This document shows, one piece after another, positions 1-9,500 of a stretch of DNA of 52,960 nucleotides. Position numbers and translations under genes: made by a program. Within the stretch, counting starts at the first letter, position 1. Each line of letters begins with the position of its first letter. A model generated the notes under the pieces. The model saw nothing but the letters and a program-made list of their open reading frames with translations. It was not told the DNA's origin and did not search any database. The stretch is from Nitrososphaerota archaeon (GTDB lineage: Archaea > Thermoproteota > Nitrososphaeria > Nitrososphaerales > JACQRY01): assembly GCA_016184315.1 (NCBI GenBank), contig JACPCU010000023.1, positions 1 through 52,960 of the forward strand, written 5' to 3'.

Positions 1-302
1 GCCTTCAGAATCTCTCCCGCAGGATCCCCTGTGACCAGCTTGGTGTCAACCTTCAGGCCTTTCCCGACTAACTCTTCCTTCTCCTTGGCCAACAGCTTCT
101 CTCCCTCTTCTTTGAGAGTAGCGTAGATATCGCCTTCAAGAGCTATGCCCTCAGGCGGATAGACATACGGGTAGACAGGCCGCTCCACAACATGAACCAG
201 AGTGATCGAGGAACCATATTTCTTGGCCAAATCTACGGCGTAGTCAAGGGCCCTGAACGCGTTAGGGGAACCATCTATGGCGACAAGAATCTTAGTGAAC
301 AA
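1..302 (-). CDS. Universal stress protein (UspA family), C-terminus outside the window
   Basis: The translation begins L-F-T-K-I-L-V-A-I-D-G-S-P-N, the typical first beta strand and ATP-side loop of the UspA fold, and continues through a helix and a second strand reading S-I-T-L-V-H-V-V. About 100 residues are visible; the C-terminal G-x2-G-x9-G nucleotide-binding motif would lie beyond base 1. The start is taken as TTG at 302 because the conserved block begins there; no ATG lies in frame just upstream. Two further UspA proteins occur at 43.5 and 48.9 kb. The gene is divergent from the endonuclease gene at 445. The family binds ATP or acts in stress tolerance; a specific role cannot be read here. 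Confidence 0.85.
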   Translation of the reverse strand, partial: MFTKILVAIDGSPNAFRALDYAVDLAKKYGSSITLVHVVERPVYPYVYPPEGIALEGDIYATLKEEGEKLLAKEKEELVGKGLKVDTKLVTGDPAGEILK

Positions 303-444
303 GGTGTTTGAAGTAGCGTCAAAGCATGCACTTATCTCTTCCCTTGATTCTCAATTCAGAGAACAAGTATCTGTTTGACTAGGGACAACGAATCTTAAAT
401 CGATCTCTTGCCATACGTAGGAGCATAGGCCAAGACGACTCGAT

Positions 445-1731
445 ATGAGGATAATCACCGACCTGCACATACACTCACGGTTCAGCGCAGCCACTAGCCA
501 AACCATGGATCTAAGGAGTCTCGCCCTGAACGCGAAGATCAAAGGATTAGACCTATTGGGGACTGGTGATGCCCTCCACCCGAAATGGCTCAAAGAGCTT
601 ACAGAAGAACTCGAACCCCTTGAGGATGGAACATATGTCTTGAAAAACACTAAAGAACAGAAACCATGTTTCCTTGTTTCAACGGAAGTATCTACCATCT
701 ATGAGAAGGAGGGGAAGGCACGCAAGGTCCACCACATAATCTTGCTTCCAGACTTAGAGGCTGCAGCCCAACTGGCGGACAAGCTGAAGACTAAGGGCAA
801 TGTCAACGCCGATGGAAGACCCTCTCTGAGTATGACTGCCCCTGAACTGGTGGAATCGGTCAAGGAAGTCGATGATAGAACAGAGATTTTTCCAGCTCAC
901 GTGTGGACACCCTGGTTCAGCATATTCGGCGCCAACAACAGCTTCAACACTATTGAAGAATGTTACGAAGATCAGTCAGATCACATCCATGCTTTGGAAA
1001 CGGGTTTGTCCAGTGACCCACCTATGAACTGGAGGCTCAGCCGACTAGATCGATACGTGTTAGTGTCAAACAGTGACTGCCACTCCCCCCTCCCACATAG
1101 GCTTGGAAGAGAAGCTAACATCTTTGAGCTAAGCAAACCCTCATACCGAGAAATAGTATCAGCTCTAAGGAAGAGTGGCAACAGTAAACTAGCATCGACC
1201 ATTGAAACTAGACCGGAATACGGAAAGTATCACTGGACAGGTCACAGATCCTGCAACGTCTCCTTGGCGCCTTCTGACGCTTTGAAGCATGGCAACCATT
1301 GCCCGCGCTGCGGAAGGAAACTGACGTTAGGAGTAGAGCAAAGGGTGGAGGATCTGGCTGATCGGCCTGTCGGCTTCACTCCTAGAGAGGCAGCAGGCTA
1401 CGTGTATCTAATACCGCTCCACGAACTTCTTGCCACCGTCTTGGGTGCCGCATCGATAGCTACCCGTAAGGTTCAGCAGGTGTATAATGATCTGGTAAAC
1501 AGGTTCGGAAGCGAGTATAACGTCATGCTCTCTACTCAAAGAGAAGAACTTGCCACAGCAGCTGGCAATGAGGTTGCTACAGCAATAGAAGCAGTGAGGA
1601 AGAACACGCTCAAGGTTACGCCTGGCTATGATGGGGTATACGGCGTTGTAGACTACGGTGGCAACAAAAACCAGCAGAATGTTCAGAAGCGGACCGGCAG
1701 CAAGAATCCTGTGATGGATGATTACCTGTAG
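445..1731 (+). CDS. Endonuclease Q-type DNA repair nuclease (PHP domain)
   Basis: The 428-residue protein starts with a PHP metal-binding signature, D6-L-H-I-H-S, followed by a Y/F-S motif and G-T-G-D-A, and later H-V-W-T-P-W and N-S-D-C-H, all expected metal ligands of PHP phosphoesterases. A Cys-rich zinc-binding segment follows (C270, C286, C289 in a C-P-R-C-G context), then a helical C-terminal domain. This order and length match archaeal endonuclease Q, which cleaves DNA 5' of deaminated bases (uracil, hypoxanthine) and abasic sites. A TATA-like element at 393-400 predicts a transcript start near 420. It stands alone as a single gene. Assignment rests on recognised motifs and length, so the family is quite sure and the exact lesion range is inferred. 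Confidence 0.85.
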   Translation: MRIITDLHIHSRFSAATSQTMDLRSLALNAKIKGLDLLGTGDALHPKWLKELTEELEPLEDGTYVLKNTKEQKPCFLVSTEVSTIYEKEGKARKVHHIILLPDLEAAAQLADKLKTKGNVNADGRPSLSMTAPELVESVKEVDDRTEIFPAHVWTPWFSIFGANNSFNTIEECYEDQSDHIHALETGLSSDPPMNWRLSRLDRYVLVSNSDCHSPLPHRLGREANIFELSKPSYREIVSALRKSGNSKLASTIETRPEYGKYHWTGHRSCNVSLAPSDALKHGNHCPRCGRKLTLGVEQRVEDLADRPVGFTPREAAGYVYLIPLHELLATVLGAASIATRKVQQVYNDLVNRFGSEYNVMLSTQREELATAAGNEVATAIEAVRKNTLKVTPGYDGVYGVVDYGGNKNQQNVQKRTGSKNPVMDDYL

Positions 1732-1776
1732 CAGAACCCTAGAAACTAAGCGATCTGCTAAGCGTATGAAACTAGG

Positions 1777-2379
1777 CTACTGTTTTCTTCGAAGGTATAT
1801 TGCAGTAGATATAGCTATAGTGATGATCGCTGACGCGAAGGCCAAGGGTAGAGACGCAGAAACTCTCCAAAGAAGAAACATGACTATAGGCGCTATGATC
1901 GCCAGTATAGCAGGCCCTTCGTCGATCAGCAGGGTTCTCCCCACTGCTCCAAGACGAACAGACGGGTTGATCAGAAGCGAGAGCACGAGCACCAGTAGGG
2001 GGAATGCCAAGGCGTATCTTCCATCAATGAACACTGTTAGCAATGAAGAAATGTTGGGTAAGACACCCTGAGTGCTCCACGCTGATAAGACTGCGAGCAC
2101 AAAACACGCTATTGCTACCCATTGAAGTCTCGCAGAACCGTTAGCAAGGCGTTGAGTTCTCTCCGCCTTTGGGGCAGTCAAAACCTCTAGAAGCAGACCC
2201 GCCAATACTCCTGCTAAACCTATGAGGAAGACTTCTGAGCTCTTAGTTACAGTAAGGTAGATGGAGCTTGTCAGAGGAAGAGGGATGCCAACAGATAGAA
2301 AGGCATATGCAGTGCTGACGATAAGAGGCGTCAAATACAATACTAACGATATATCATCAACAGTTTCTTTGCTGCTCAA
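1777..2379 (-). CDS. Hypothetical multi-pass membrane protein
   Basis: A 200-residue protein with about five or six hydrophobic segments (near residues 12-30, 45-68, 88-105, 120-142, 155-172, 176-193) and a basic C-terminal tail ending R-R-K-Q. Charged loops are short, so it is an integral membrane protein with no visible catalytic motif. The start is a TTG at 2379, chosen because no ATG lies nearby. It lies downstream of trmI on the same strand with a 36-base gap and could be co-transcribed. I do not recognise the family. Confidence 0.6.
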   Translation of the reverse strand: MSSKETVDDISLVLYLTPLIVSTAYAFLSVGIPLPLTSSIYLTVTKSSEVFLIGLAGVLAGLLLEVLTAPKAERTQRLANGSARLQWVAIACFVLAVLSAWSTQGVLPNISSLLTVFIDGRYALAFPLLVLVLSLLINPSVRLGAVGRTLLIDEGPAILAIIAPIVMFLLWRVSASLPLAFASAIITIAISTAIYLRRKQ

Positions 2380-2415
2380 GTCGCTTTGGTCTGACTAGCC
2401 ACGGAGGCTCTGCTT

Positions 2416-3222
2416 TTATTCCTTTTCCAAAATAGTCTTCCGGGCAAACGTCAGGTACGCAGTGTGGCCCACCATCATCATTGATGGTCTAGTCATATTG
2501 GGCCTCGCCTCCAGCCCTCTGAGGATCAGCTCCATGCTCTCCACATCTACAAACCCTTGAGCCAAGAGCTCTGCCACCAGCTTCTCAACCTGATTCATAG
2601 TAGGCGATACTGCAGCCAAAACACCACTAGGAGCAAGTGACTCCGAGAACGGCTTCACAAGGCTCCAGGGGTCACCGACATCAACAATGCCCACATCAGC
2701 ATCCTTAACGTCAAGACCTTCTTTCGCATCCTTCTCCGCCAAAGTCACATATTGCAACAGCCCCATCTTCTCCAGATTCTTCTTCGCCACCTTCAAAAAC
2801 TCAGGCCGAGCTTCAAACGAGTAGATATGACCATCAGGCCGAACAAGATTAGCCATCAACCCTGTCAGCACGCCGCTACCCGTACCCGCTTCAACCACGA
2901 TCGACCCTGATGAAATACCTGTCTTAACCACAATCAAACCCAGATCCTTAGGATAGACAACCTGAGTAGGCCTCTCAACCTTCATCAAAAAATCCTCCAT
3001 AGTAGGCTTCAAAGCCCAAAGCCTATTGCCTAAAGTAGACTCCAAGCTGCAACCATAAGGCCTACCGACAAGCGAAGCCAAATCCACAATCCCCGCATGA
3101 GTATGCAGCTTACCGCCCTTAGCTACTTTCACAAGCCACCTCCGCTTCTTGTCAAGATAGACTAATGCGTATTCTCCTTCCTCGAAACCTCGCTTCTTAG
3201 AAGACACAACCAGCAAACCCAT
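2416..3222 (-). CDS. trmI: tRNA (adenine-N1)-methyltransferase TrmI (positions 57/58)
   Basis: A 268-residue Rossmann methyltransferase. An N-terminal beta domain (E-Y-A-L-V-Y-L-D-K-K-R-R-W) precedes SAM motif I at residues 110-117 (V-E-A-G-T-G-S-G), the acidic ribose ligand in S-F-E-A-R and a D-V-G-D-P-W substrate loop. This is the archaeal TrmI organisation; the enzyme makes m1A at tRNA positions 57/58 as a homotetramer. The start shown is ATG 3222 with A-G-A-A-G-G-T just before it. A TATA-like box at 3233-3241 lies so close that a GTG at 3207 could be a leaderless start instead. Convergence with no other tRNA gene is seen nearby. Confidence 0.88.
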   Translation of the reverse strand: MGLLVVSSKKRGFEEGEYALVYLDKKRRWLVKVAKGGKLHTHAGIVDLASLVGRPYGCSLESTLGNRLWALKPTMEDFLMKVERPTQVVYPKDLGLIVVKTGISSGSIVVEAGTGSGVLTGLMANLVRPDGHIYSFEARPEFLKVAKKNLEKMGLLQYVTLAEKDAKEGLDVKDADVGIVDVGDPWSLVKPFSESLAPSGVLAAVSPTMNQVEKLVAELLAQGFVDVESMELILRGLEARPNMTRPSMMMVGHTAYLTFARKTILEKE

Positions 3223-3447
3223 TACCTTCTACTTTTAAACGATGCATCATTATGCTTCGATAACTCCATGCCAGTCACCACCATCTTGAAATTTATATTG
3301 TAAGGGGGGTCTACCCGATCACACTGAAGAATATCTCAACCGCCACTAAACACCTGTGATAGATTAACCCTTCAGTAGAAGCCCCCAAGATATTCATACA
3401 AACCCTGTCTATACAGCAAACACAACCGAACACTTCAGAACACAATA

Positions 3448-3456
3448 CATATTTAA
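3448..3456 (+). promoter_or_regulatory. TATA-like box of the TRAM-protein gene
   Basis: The sequence CATATTTAA lies 46 bases before the ATG at 3502, placing initiation near 3478. An in-frame GTG at 3457 would lie inside the promoter, so the downstream ATG is preferred. Confidence 0.5.
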
Positions 3457-3501
3457 GTGAGAAACAAGCATCCTCCACACACAAGGACAAGGACTCAACG
3501 C

Positions 3502-3762
3502 ATGTCCGAAGACGAAGGAATGCAAGATCAACCACAACGCTACCCGTCGCGAAGATTCCCAAGCGCATACTTCAAAGCAAAGCCAGTGAAAATTGGCGAC
3601 GAATTAGACGTAACCATCTCAGAAATCAGTCGACGGGGCGACGGCCTAACCAGGGTAGACGGATACGTTATCTTCGTGCCCAACACAAAGCAAGGAGACA
3701 GCGTAAAGGTCAAGATCACCCAGATTAGGCCCAACTACGCGATCGGGGAAATCAAAACCTAG
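3502..3762 (+). CDS. Small standalone TRAM-domain protein
   Basis: An 86-residue protein consisting of a basic, disordered N-terminal tail (about 25 residues, rich in Q, R and P) and a single TRAM domain: K-I-G-D-E-L-D-V-T-I-S-E-I-S-R-R-G-D-G, then G-Y-V-I-F-V-P-N and V-K-V-K-I-T-Q-I-R-P-N-Y-A-I-G-E. TRAM is an RNA-binding beta barrel; standalone copies in archaea are thought to act as RNA chaperones, resembling bacterial cold-shock proteins in role. The start follows from the promoter position. No operon partner: the next gene starts 160 bases on. Confidence 0.85.
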   Translation: MSEDEGMQDQPQRYPSRRFPSAYFKAKPVKIGDELDVTISEISRRGDGLTRVDGYVIFVPNTKQGDSVKVKITQIRPNYAIGEIKT

Positions 3763-3921
3763 ATCGCCGACGCAACGGGTGGGGCACACCGCCACCACCC
3801 ATTTATTTACACCGAATATCGCAGCAGAACCCACCAAGTCTCTCTCCCATTTCTCCACACGACCCAGCTAGAACTGTCACCACGAAGAGTTAATAACAGG
3901 CAACGACCACAAACCCCAAGC

Positions 3922-4212
3922 ATGCCATATCACGAGATGGCAGCCTCATTCTCATTACCATTTGCGCTCGGACTCATAAGCGCTTTAGCCGTTATTATCC
4001 CTGGCATAATCCTCCTGGTGCTGATACGTGGTGTCAACAAGCCCGTGCTAAGAAACCTTACAATAATGCTAGCATCATTCGCCATACTGCATGGAATATA
4101 CCATATTCTCCTGATTCTGGGACAATCAATCCTAGCCAACCCCGTAGACCTCGTTTCAGTAATACTCCTAGTCTTCTTCGGACTCTACTACAGCGCAAGA
4201 ATAGGAGGATAA
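3922..4212 (+). CDS. Small three-helix membrane protein, first of a paralogous pair type
   Basis: A 96-residue protein with three predicted membrane helices (about 8-35, 44-68, 72-92). The middle helix contains H-G-I-Y-H-I-L and the last runs V-D-L-V-S-V-I-L-L-V-F-F-G-L-Y-Y-S-A-R. It resembles the protein at 38164-38430, which has H-S-I-H-H-L-G-G-F at the same place and a similar last helix. It starts the operon 3922-4822: only four bases separate it from the next gene. A TATA-like element at 3887-3895 fits a short leader. Function unknown; paired histidines inside a helix could bind a metal or haem, which is only a guess. Confidence 0.7.
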   Translation: MPYHEMAASFSLPFALGLISALAVIIPGIILLVLIRGVNKPVLRNLTIMLASFAILHGIYHILLILGQSILANPVDLVSVILLVFFGLYYSARIGG

Positions 4213-4216
4213 CCAC

Positions 4217-4522
4217 ATGGTTCTAGACCTCCTCGCCGAAATATCGAGAAACCTGACACCCTTGGGATTAGTAATCGCCTTAATTCTGTTTATCAGACTT
4301 GCATCTAAGGCCAAAAGCCTCAACAGCCTCCAAGCCGAACTCTCAATATTCGTAGTCATATGGGTGGCAGCGGAGCTGCCTCGCGCCCTACTAACGACAG
4401 GCATGATCAAAGCTAGCCCAGATGCAGTAATGATAGGACTTCTAGCTCACACACTATCCATGGTAGCCTTCGGCATACTCATAGTGCGCAGATTCCTCAA
4501 ATTAACCGCCAAACGGAGATAG
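4217..4522 (+). CDS. Small three-helix membrane protein, second of a paralogous pair type
   Basis: A 101-residue protein with three hydrophobic helices (about 12-30, 38-58, 70-92) and a basic cytoplasmic tail (R-R-F-L-K-L-T-A-K-R-R). Helix two ends A-E-L-P-R-A-L-L, comparable to T-E-L-F-E-E-T-A in the protein at 37855-38163; both then have a final helix ending in I/V-x-R-R. It follows the preceding membrane gene by four bases and precedes the next by three, so the three are surely one operon. I do not recognise a characterised family. Confidence 0.7.
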   Translation: MVLDLLAEISRNLTPLGLVIALILFIRLASKAKSLNSLQAELSIFVVIWVAAELPRALLTTGMIKASPDAVMIGLLAHTLSMVAFGILIVRRFLKLTAKRR

Positions 4523-4525
4523 ATC

Positions 4526-4822
4526 ATGCAGAAGACAAGTTTCTCTGATGCCTTGATCAAATCCATCAAAGAGGGATTGGAGGAAGCCCTAGGCGCCACC
4601 ACTGCTAGAGCCATAGAGTTCTACGTTGACCCATCGATAGCAATCAGCAACATTGCTGAATACACTGCTTCCCTGAGAAAGCTCTTTCCAGCGGGCGTCG
4701 AGCCGATTGAGAAGAAGATAGCGGAGAAACTCTACTCCAATCTGGGATTCACATTCACATCCAAACAGGAACATGGGCTACAACAATACGTTGATGAAGC
4801 CAAACAAAAAGTCAGCGGCTAA
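4526..4822 (+). CDS. Small soluble helical protein, possible archaeal signal-output domain
   Basis: A 98-residue, all-helical, cytosolic protein. It begins S-F-S-D-A-L-I-K-S-I-K-E-G-L-E-E-A-L-G-A-T-T-A-R-A and continues with L-R-K-L-F-P-A-G-V-E-P-I-E-K-K-I. The pattern (G-L-E-x-A-L-G near the start, then a pair of amphipathic helices) reminds me of the NitrOD5 output domain of thaumarchaeal signalling proteins; that is from memory and unverified. It closes the operon with two small membrane proteins, suggesting a membrane pair with a cytosolic partner. Confidence 0.6.
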   Translation: MQKTSFSDALIKSIKEGLEEALGATTARAIEFYVDPSIAISNIAEYTASLRKLFPAGVEPIEKKIAEKLYSNLGFTFTSKQEHGLQQYVDEAKQKVSG

Positions 4823-4889
4823 ACTGCCATCGAAACCTTGAATTAACACATAGCGATTTCATCCTCAGTCTGTAAGGTGTGCCAGAAAA

Positions 4890-6065
4890 ATGATGGACTA
4901 CAGCCCCCTCTTTGCGTCCAGAACATTCTTTCAAACATATCGCCCATCCAAAGAAGTACCCTATGATTTCCAAGTAGCTGACCCAGATCCATCTTACTTC
5001 CCCACAGAACACATCCTTGAAGCTGCCGGCAAAGCGCTATCGGAAAGAGGGCGCGAAGTAGCAGTATACCCTGAACCCATGGGAGACGAAGAGCTCCGCC
5101 AAGTAATAAGCGAGAGAACCAAGAGTTTAGAAGACATTTCTGTGCCCATTGATCAGATAATCATCATCTCAGGTTCCACTCAAGGACTTTGCCTAGTGGC
5201 AGATACGTTCATAGAACCAGGTGACACAGTAATCACCGAGCAATACACCTATCCTGGAACCCTGAGAGCGTTCAACCGTTGCTCACCCAAGATCGTGGAC
5301 ATTTCCTTGGATGAAAACGGAATGGACACTGAGAAGCTCGCTGAAACGCTGGAAGACTTGAGAAAACGGAAGATTCAACCAAAGTTCATCTACACCATAA
5401 CTAATTTTCAGAATCCTACTGGCGCAGTCATGAGTCTGAAACGCCGTAGAAACCTTCTCAGCTTAGCAAGGGACTACAACACCCCAATCTTCGAAGACGA
5501 TGTTTACGGCGACCTGATCTATGAGGGTGAACCAGTCCCACCGATCTATTCTCTAGCGGGGGGAGAGGGCGTCATCAAACTTGGAAGCTTCTCAAAGATC
5601 ATCGGAGCAGGAATGAGAATAGGATGGCTCATAACACCTACACCAATCATACCCAAAATGCTTACCATAAAGGCCGACTCAGGAGTCAACTCGTTCTCAA
5701 TGATGGTCGTGGCAGAATATGTAAGAAAACATATGCATGATCGCCTCGAAGAAATGCGAGGCATATACCGCGCAAAACGTGACGCCATGCTCGAAGCTCT
5801 GGACGACTACCTAGGTGACTCAACAGAATGGAGCCACCCGCGCGGAGGCTTATTCATCTGGCTGAAGATCCCAATAAAAGTCGACCCAGACAAACTCCTT
5901 TCCACAGCCTTAGAGAAAGGAGTCAATTACTATCCTGGACCTAAGTTCTCCCCAAGAAACGAGGGCAAAGAATACCTTCGACTAGCATATTCCAACTACG
6001 GTCACGAAGATATACGGAAAGGGGTGAAACTCCTAGCTGAAGCAATGAACAAGACCCGCACATAG
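4890..6065 (+). CDS. PLP-dependent aminotransferase, class I/II (2-aminoadipate/MocR-like)
   Basis: A 391-residue fold-type I aminotransferase. Visible motifs are N-F-Q-N-P-T-G (cofactor pyridine contact), D-D-V-Y-G-D-L with the Asp that pairs to the PLP ring nitrogen, and G-S-F-S-K-I-I-G-A-G-M-R-I-G-W with the Schiff-base lysine K236. The carboxylate-binding Arg is expected in the C-terminal R-L-A-Y-S-N-Y. Sequence style matches the group of 2-aminoadipate and aromatic/branched-chain aminotransferases in archaea; substrate cannot be fixed from sequence. The next codon is also ATG, so the start may be one residue later. Monocistronic by spacing. Confidence 0.88.
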   Translation: MMDYSPLFASRTFFQTYRPSKEVPYDFQVADPDPSYFPTEHILEAAGKALSERGREVAVYPEPMGDEELRQVISERTKSLEDISVPIDQIIIISGSTQGLCLVADTFIEPGDTVITEQYTYPGTLRAFNRCSPKIVDISLDENGMDTEKLAETLEDLRKRKIQPKFIYTITNFQNPTGAVMSLKRRRNLLSLARDYNTPIFEDDVYGDLIYEGEPVPPIYSLAGGEGVIKLGSFSKIIGAGMRIGWLITPTPIIPKMLTIKADSGVNSFSMMVVAEYVRKHMHDRLEEMRGIYRAKRDAMLEALDDYLGDSTEWSHPRGGLFIWLKIPIKVDPDKLLSTALEKGVNYYPGPKFSPRNEGKEYLRLAYSNYGHEDIRKGVKLLAEAMNKTRT

Positions 6066-6158
6066 TCTGATCATATGTCCCACGTGCAGTCAAAACGGCA
6101 TGCATTACTACTGGAAGAGTAGGTGATAGTGAAAAATCTGAAACTAGAGTTGGAAACG

Positions 6159-6167
6159 GTTAAATAG
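6159..6167 (+). promoter_or_regulatory. TATA-like box of the RNA polymerase operon
   Basis: GTTAAATAG preceded by an A-rich stretch (GGAAACG). Initiation would fall near 6188, giving a leader of about 65 bases before rpoH. A perfect 14-base palindrome lies between this box and the predicted start site. Confidence 0.5.
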
Positions 6168-6172
6168 AATGA

Positions 6173-6186
6173 AAAGCCGCGGCTTT
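6173..6186. promoter_or_regulatory. Perfect 14-bp palindrome, candidate operator
   Basis: AAAGCCGCGGCTTT equals its own reverse complement. It sits six bases after the TATA-like box and just before the predicted transcript start of rpoH-rpoB-rpoA, where a bound repressor would block polymerase recruitment. Symmetry is seen directly; the role is inferred. Confidence 0.4.
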
Positions 6187-6256
6187 GGCGAGGCCTCTAC
6201 GTGTATATCTTACGCGTCCCTAGGCTTCTTACCGTAAAAAAAGAATAGGTGTGATT

Positions 6257-6505
6257 ATGGAGGAGAAGGAGGAATTAAATGTTTCTGTACACATGCTCGT
6301 CCCCAAGCATGAACTAGTTCCTAAAGAAGAAGCAAACGAAATATTAAAACAGTTTAACGCCAAACCAGATCAGTTCCCATTCATCCTTAGCCGCGATCCT
6401 GCGGCTGTGGAAATAGGTGCCAAGGCAGGCGATCTTATCAGAATCACCCGCAGAAGTGAAACTGCTGGGGAAACGATCTACTACAGATACGTGGTGGAGG
6501 GATAG
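6257..6505 (+). CDS. rpoH: DNA-directed RNA polymerase subunit H (RpoH/Rpb5 C-terminal homologue)
   Basis: An 82-residue subunit matching archaeal RpoH: H-M-L-V-P-K-H-E-L-V-P, then F-P-F-I-L-S-R-D-P-A-A and K-A-G-D-L-I-R-I-T-R-R-S and Y-Y-R-Y-V-V. It corresponds to the C-terminal assembly domain of eukaryotic Rpb5 and contacts the jaw of the enzyme. Two starts are possible, GTG 6251 or ATG 6257; the family usually begins close to the ATG. It leads the polymerase operon, two bases before rpoB. Confidence 0.93.
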   Translation: MEEKEELNVSVHMLVPKHELVPKEEANEILKQFNAKPDQFPFILSRDPAAVEIGAKAGDLIRITRRSETAGETIYYRYVVEG

Positions 6506-6507
6506 TA

Positions 6508-9500
6508 ATGGTCAGATCGGAAAGCAGCCAAGATTCATGGGTTTTGCTGAAAGATGTTCTGGAAGTGGAGGGTGTTGCTCGTCAGCACCTTAACTCCTAT
6601 AACGAGTTCATCGAGAAAGGATTGCAAAGCATCGTAGATGAGATCAACGATATTGAGATCGAAACACTAGGTAACCCCTACAAGGTTAAGCTCGGGAAAG
6701 TTAAGCTCGGCACGCCGCGGGTTGTTGAGGTTGATGGCTCCGTAAGCAATGTGCTCCCTCTTGAAGGTCGGCTCAGGGATCTAACGTACGCAGCTCCCCT
6801 CCATGTCGAAATGAGCATTGAGGAGAACGGGATCATCAAAGAGTCTCCTCAATGGCAACATGTCGGAGACTTGCCAGTCATGGTCAAGTCAGTGCTCTGC
6901 CCCTTGAACACACTTACAGCAGAACAGCTAGTGGAAGTAGGTGAAGACCCTAGAGACTCAGGAGGATACTTCATCGTCAACGGCTCCGAAAGAGTGATCA
7001 TCGGCCTAGAAGATCTCTCAGCCAATAAGATCCTTGTCGATGTGGAAGAAACCGGAGGAGTGAAGACATACAAAGCAAAGGTCTATTCTTCTATTGTAGG
7101 TTATAGGGCTAAGCTTGAGGCCATTCTGAAACCGGATGACACCATACAAATAAAGCTGCCTACCTCACCAGTAGATCTACCCTTGGTTGTCATCATGAAA
7201 GCCTTGGGATTAGAAACAGATCAGAGAATAGCTGAGGCAGTCGCAGTAACAGATGACGAAAACGACCCGAAGAAAGCTGTTCAAGACCTTCTTGAGGCCT
7301 CCTTTGAAAAAGCCAGCGAAGTTGTTACTCAACGTGATGCGTTGATCTATATCGGCAACAGAGTCGCTCATGGCATGCTGGATGAATTTAGACTAAGAAA
7401 GGCTGAAACGCTTCTGGATCTGGGTTTACTTCCCCACCTAGGCAAATCTCCAGAAGTCAGATACGACAAAGCCATCTTCCTCGGAGAAGTAATCTGCAAG
7501 CTCCTCGAATTAAGACTAAACTGGATAGATCCAGACGACAAAGACCACTACGGCAACAAGGTCATGAAGTTTGCCGGTCAAATGATAGCTGATCTCTTCA
7601 GGACAGCTTTCCGAAATTTGGTAAGAGACATGAAATATCAGCTGGAGAGAAGCGGCCAGAGAAGAGGCCTCAACATCGTAGGCGCAGCCATCCGCCCGGG
7701 CATAATAACAGACCGACTTAACAACGCGATAGCCACAGGCAACTGGGGAAGAGGCAAAGTCGGCGTAACCCAGCTACTAGACCGCACCAACTATATTTCG
7801 ACCATCAGTCATCTCCGACGGGTCCAGTCGCCCCTAAGCAGATCTCAACCTAACTTCGAAGCAAGAGACTTGCATGCGACCCATTTCGGTAGGATATGCC
7901 CTAACGAGACCCCTGAAGGTTCCAACTGTGGACTTGTGAAAAACCTCGCCCTCAGCGCAGTCATATCCGTGAGCTCGCCGTCAATGGAAGTAGTGGAGAA
8001 ACTTATCGACCTAGGCGTAGTTCGAGCCCGAGAAGCGGAGAAAGAGGAGTATCGTTCAGTCAAGAAGACTGGCTGCAGAATCCTAGTCGATGGACGATTC
8101 ATAGGATATGTCAAAGATGGTGAAACACTAGTCGACTCGGTCAGGAAACTAAGGCGAGAAGGTCAGATCCATCCTCATGCTAGTATATCACACTATGTTC
8201 CCAAAGATCCTAAGGCTACTGCTCGAATCTATGTGAATACAGGCTCAGGCAGAGTTCTCAGACCTCTCGTCAGAGTAGAGAACGGCAAACCGTTGCTGAC
8301 AAGTGAAATGAACGAGAGAGTGCTCAAAGGCGAATTACATTGGAAGGATCTAGTCCAGATGAACATTTTGGAGCTAGTCGACGCCAACGAAGAGGAGAAC
8401 TGTTACATCGCCATGGGTGTAGACAAGCTCACCTCTAAACACACCCATATGGAGCTTCACCCCGCAGCTATGCTAGGCATTGCAGCTTCAGTCATTCCTT
8501 ATCCCGAGCACAACCAGTCGCCACGAAACACTTACGGCTCAGCCATGGCTAAACAGTCGTTAGGCTTCTCAACCCCTACCTACCACTTTAATACGAACGT
8601 GAGAGAACACTTCCTAGTCTACCCGCAGCCTCCTCTCGTCAGAACCCGCGCCATTCCTCTCCTCAACCTTGACGACAGACCTACCGGCGAAAACTGCGTG
8701 GTAGCAGTACTGTCATTCGAAGGATACAACATCGAAGATGCAATAGTTGTAAACAAGTCTTCTATTGAACGAGGATTAGCAAGATCTTTCTTTTACCGAA
8801 TATATGAAGGCGAAGCCAAGCAGTACCTCGGAGGCATGAAGGACACCTTTGAGATCCCTTCTGCTGAAGCCAACATACGTGGCTACAGAGGCGAGAAGTA
8901 CTACAGGTTGCTCGAATCTGATGGCGTCATCATGCATGAAGCCGTTGTGAGTGGCGGAGATGTCGTCATAGGGCGAACTAGTCCGCCCAGATTCATGGAG
9001 GAATACAAGGAATTCGAAGTCAAAGGACCATACAAGCGGGACACTTCCACAAGCGTGAGACCATCAGAAGCAGGTGTCGTGGACGTCGTATTCCTGACCG
9101 AAGGCGTGGAAGGAGGGAAGATGTACAAGGTGAAAGTCCGTGACATGCGTATCCCTGAGATAGGCGACAAATTCGCTTCACGCCACGGCCAAAAGGGCGT
9201 AGTAGGCATGGTGGTAAACCAAGAAGACCTTCCATACACAGAGGACGGCGTGGTCCCCGATGTTATTATCAATCCTCATGCATTCCCCTCACGCATGACC
9301 ATCGGCCAATTCATCGAATCTATCTCAGGAAAAGCTTCAGCTCTACGGGGAACACCGGTGGACGGAACCGCCTTCTCAGGAGAGAAAGAGAAATCTGTCG
9401 CTGAGATCCTTCAGGAATATGGATTCAAGCCTAATGGAAGAGAAGTAATGTATGATGGTAAAACAGGTAGAAAATATGAGGTGGAGATCTTCATCGGAGT

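Noticed and set aside
351-698. Minus-strand frame over the start of the endonuclease gene
   Set aside because: Opposite strand of a conserved metal-binding region; no homology recognised.
3285-3325. Second promoter before the TRAM gene (AATTTATATT at 3290-3299)
   Set aside because: The closer element at 3448 fits the gene better; no RNA gene was recognised between them.
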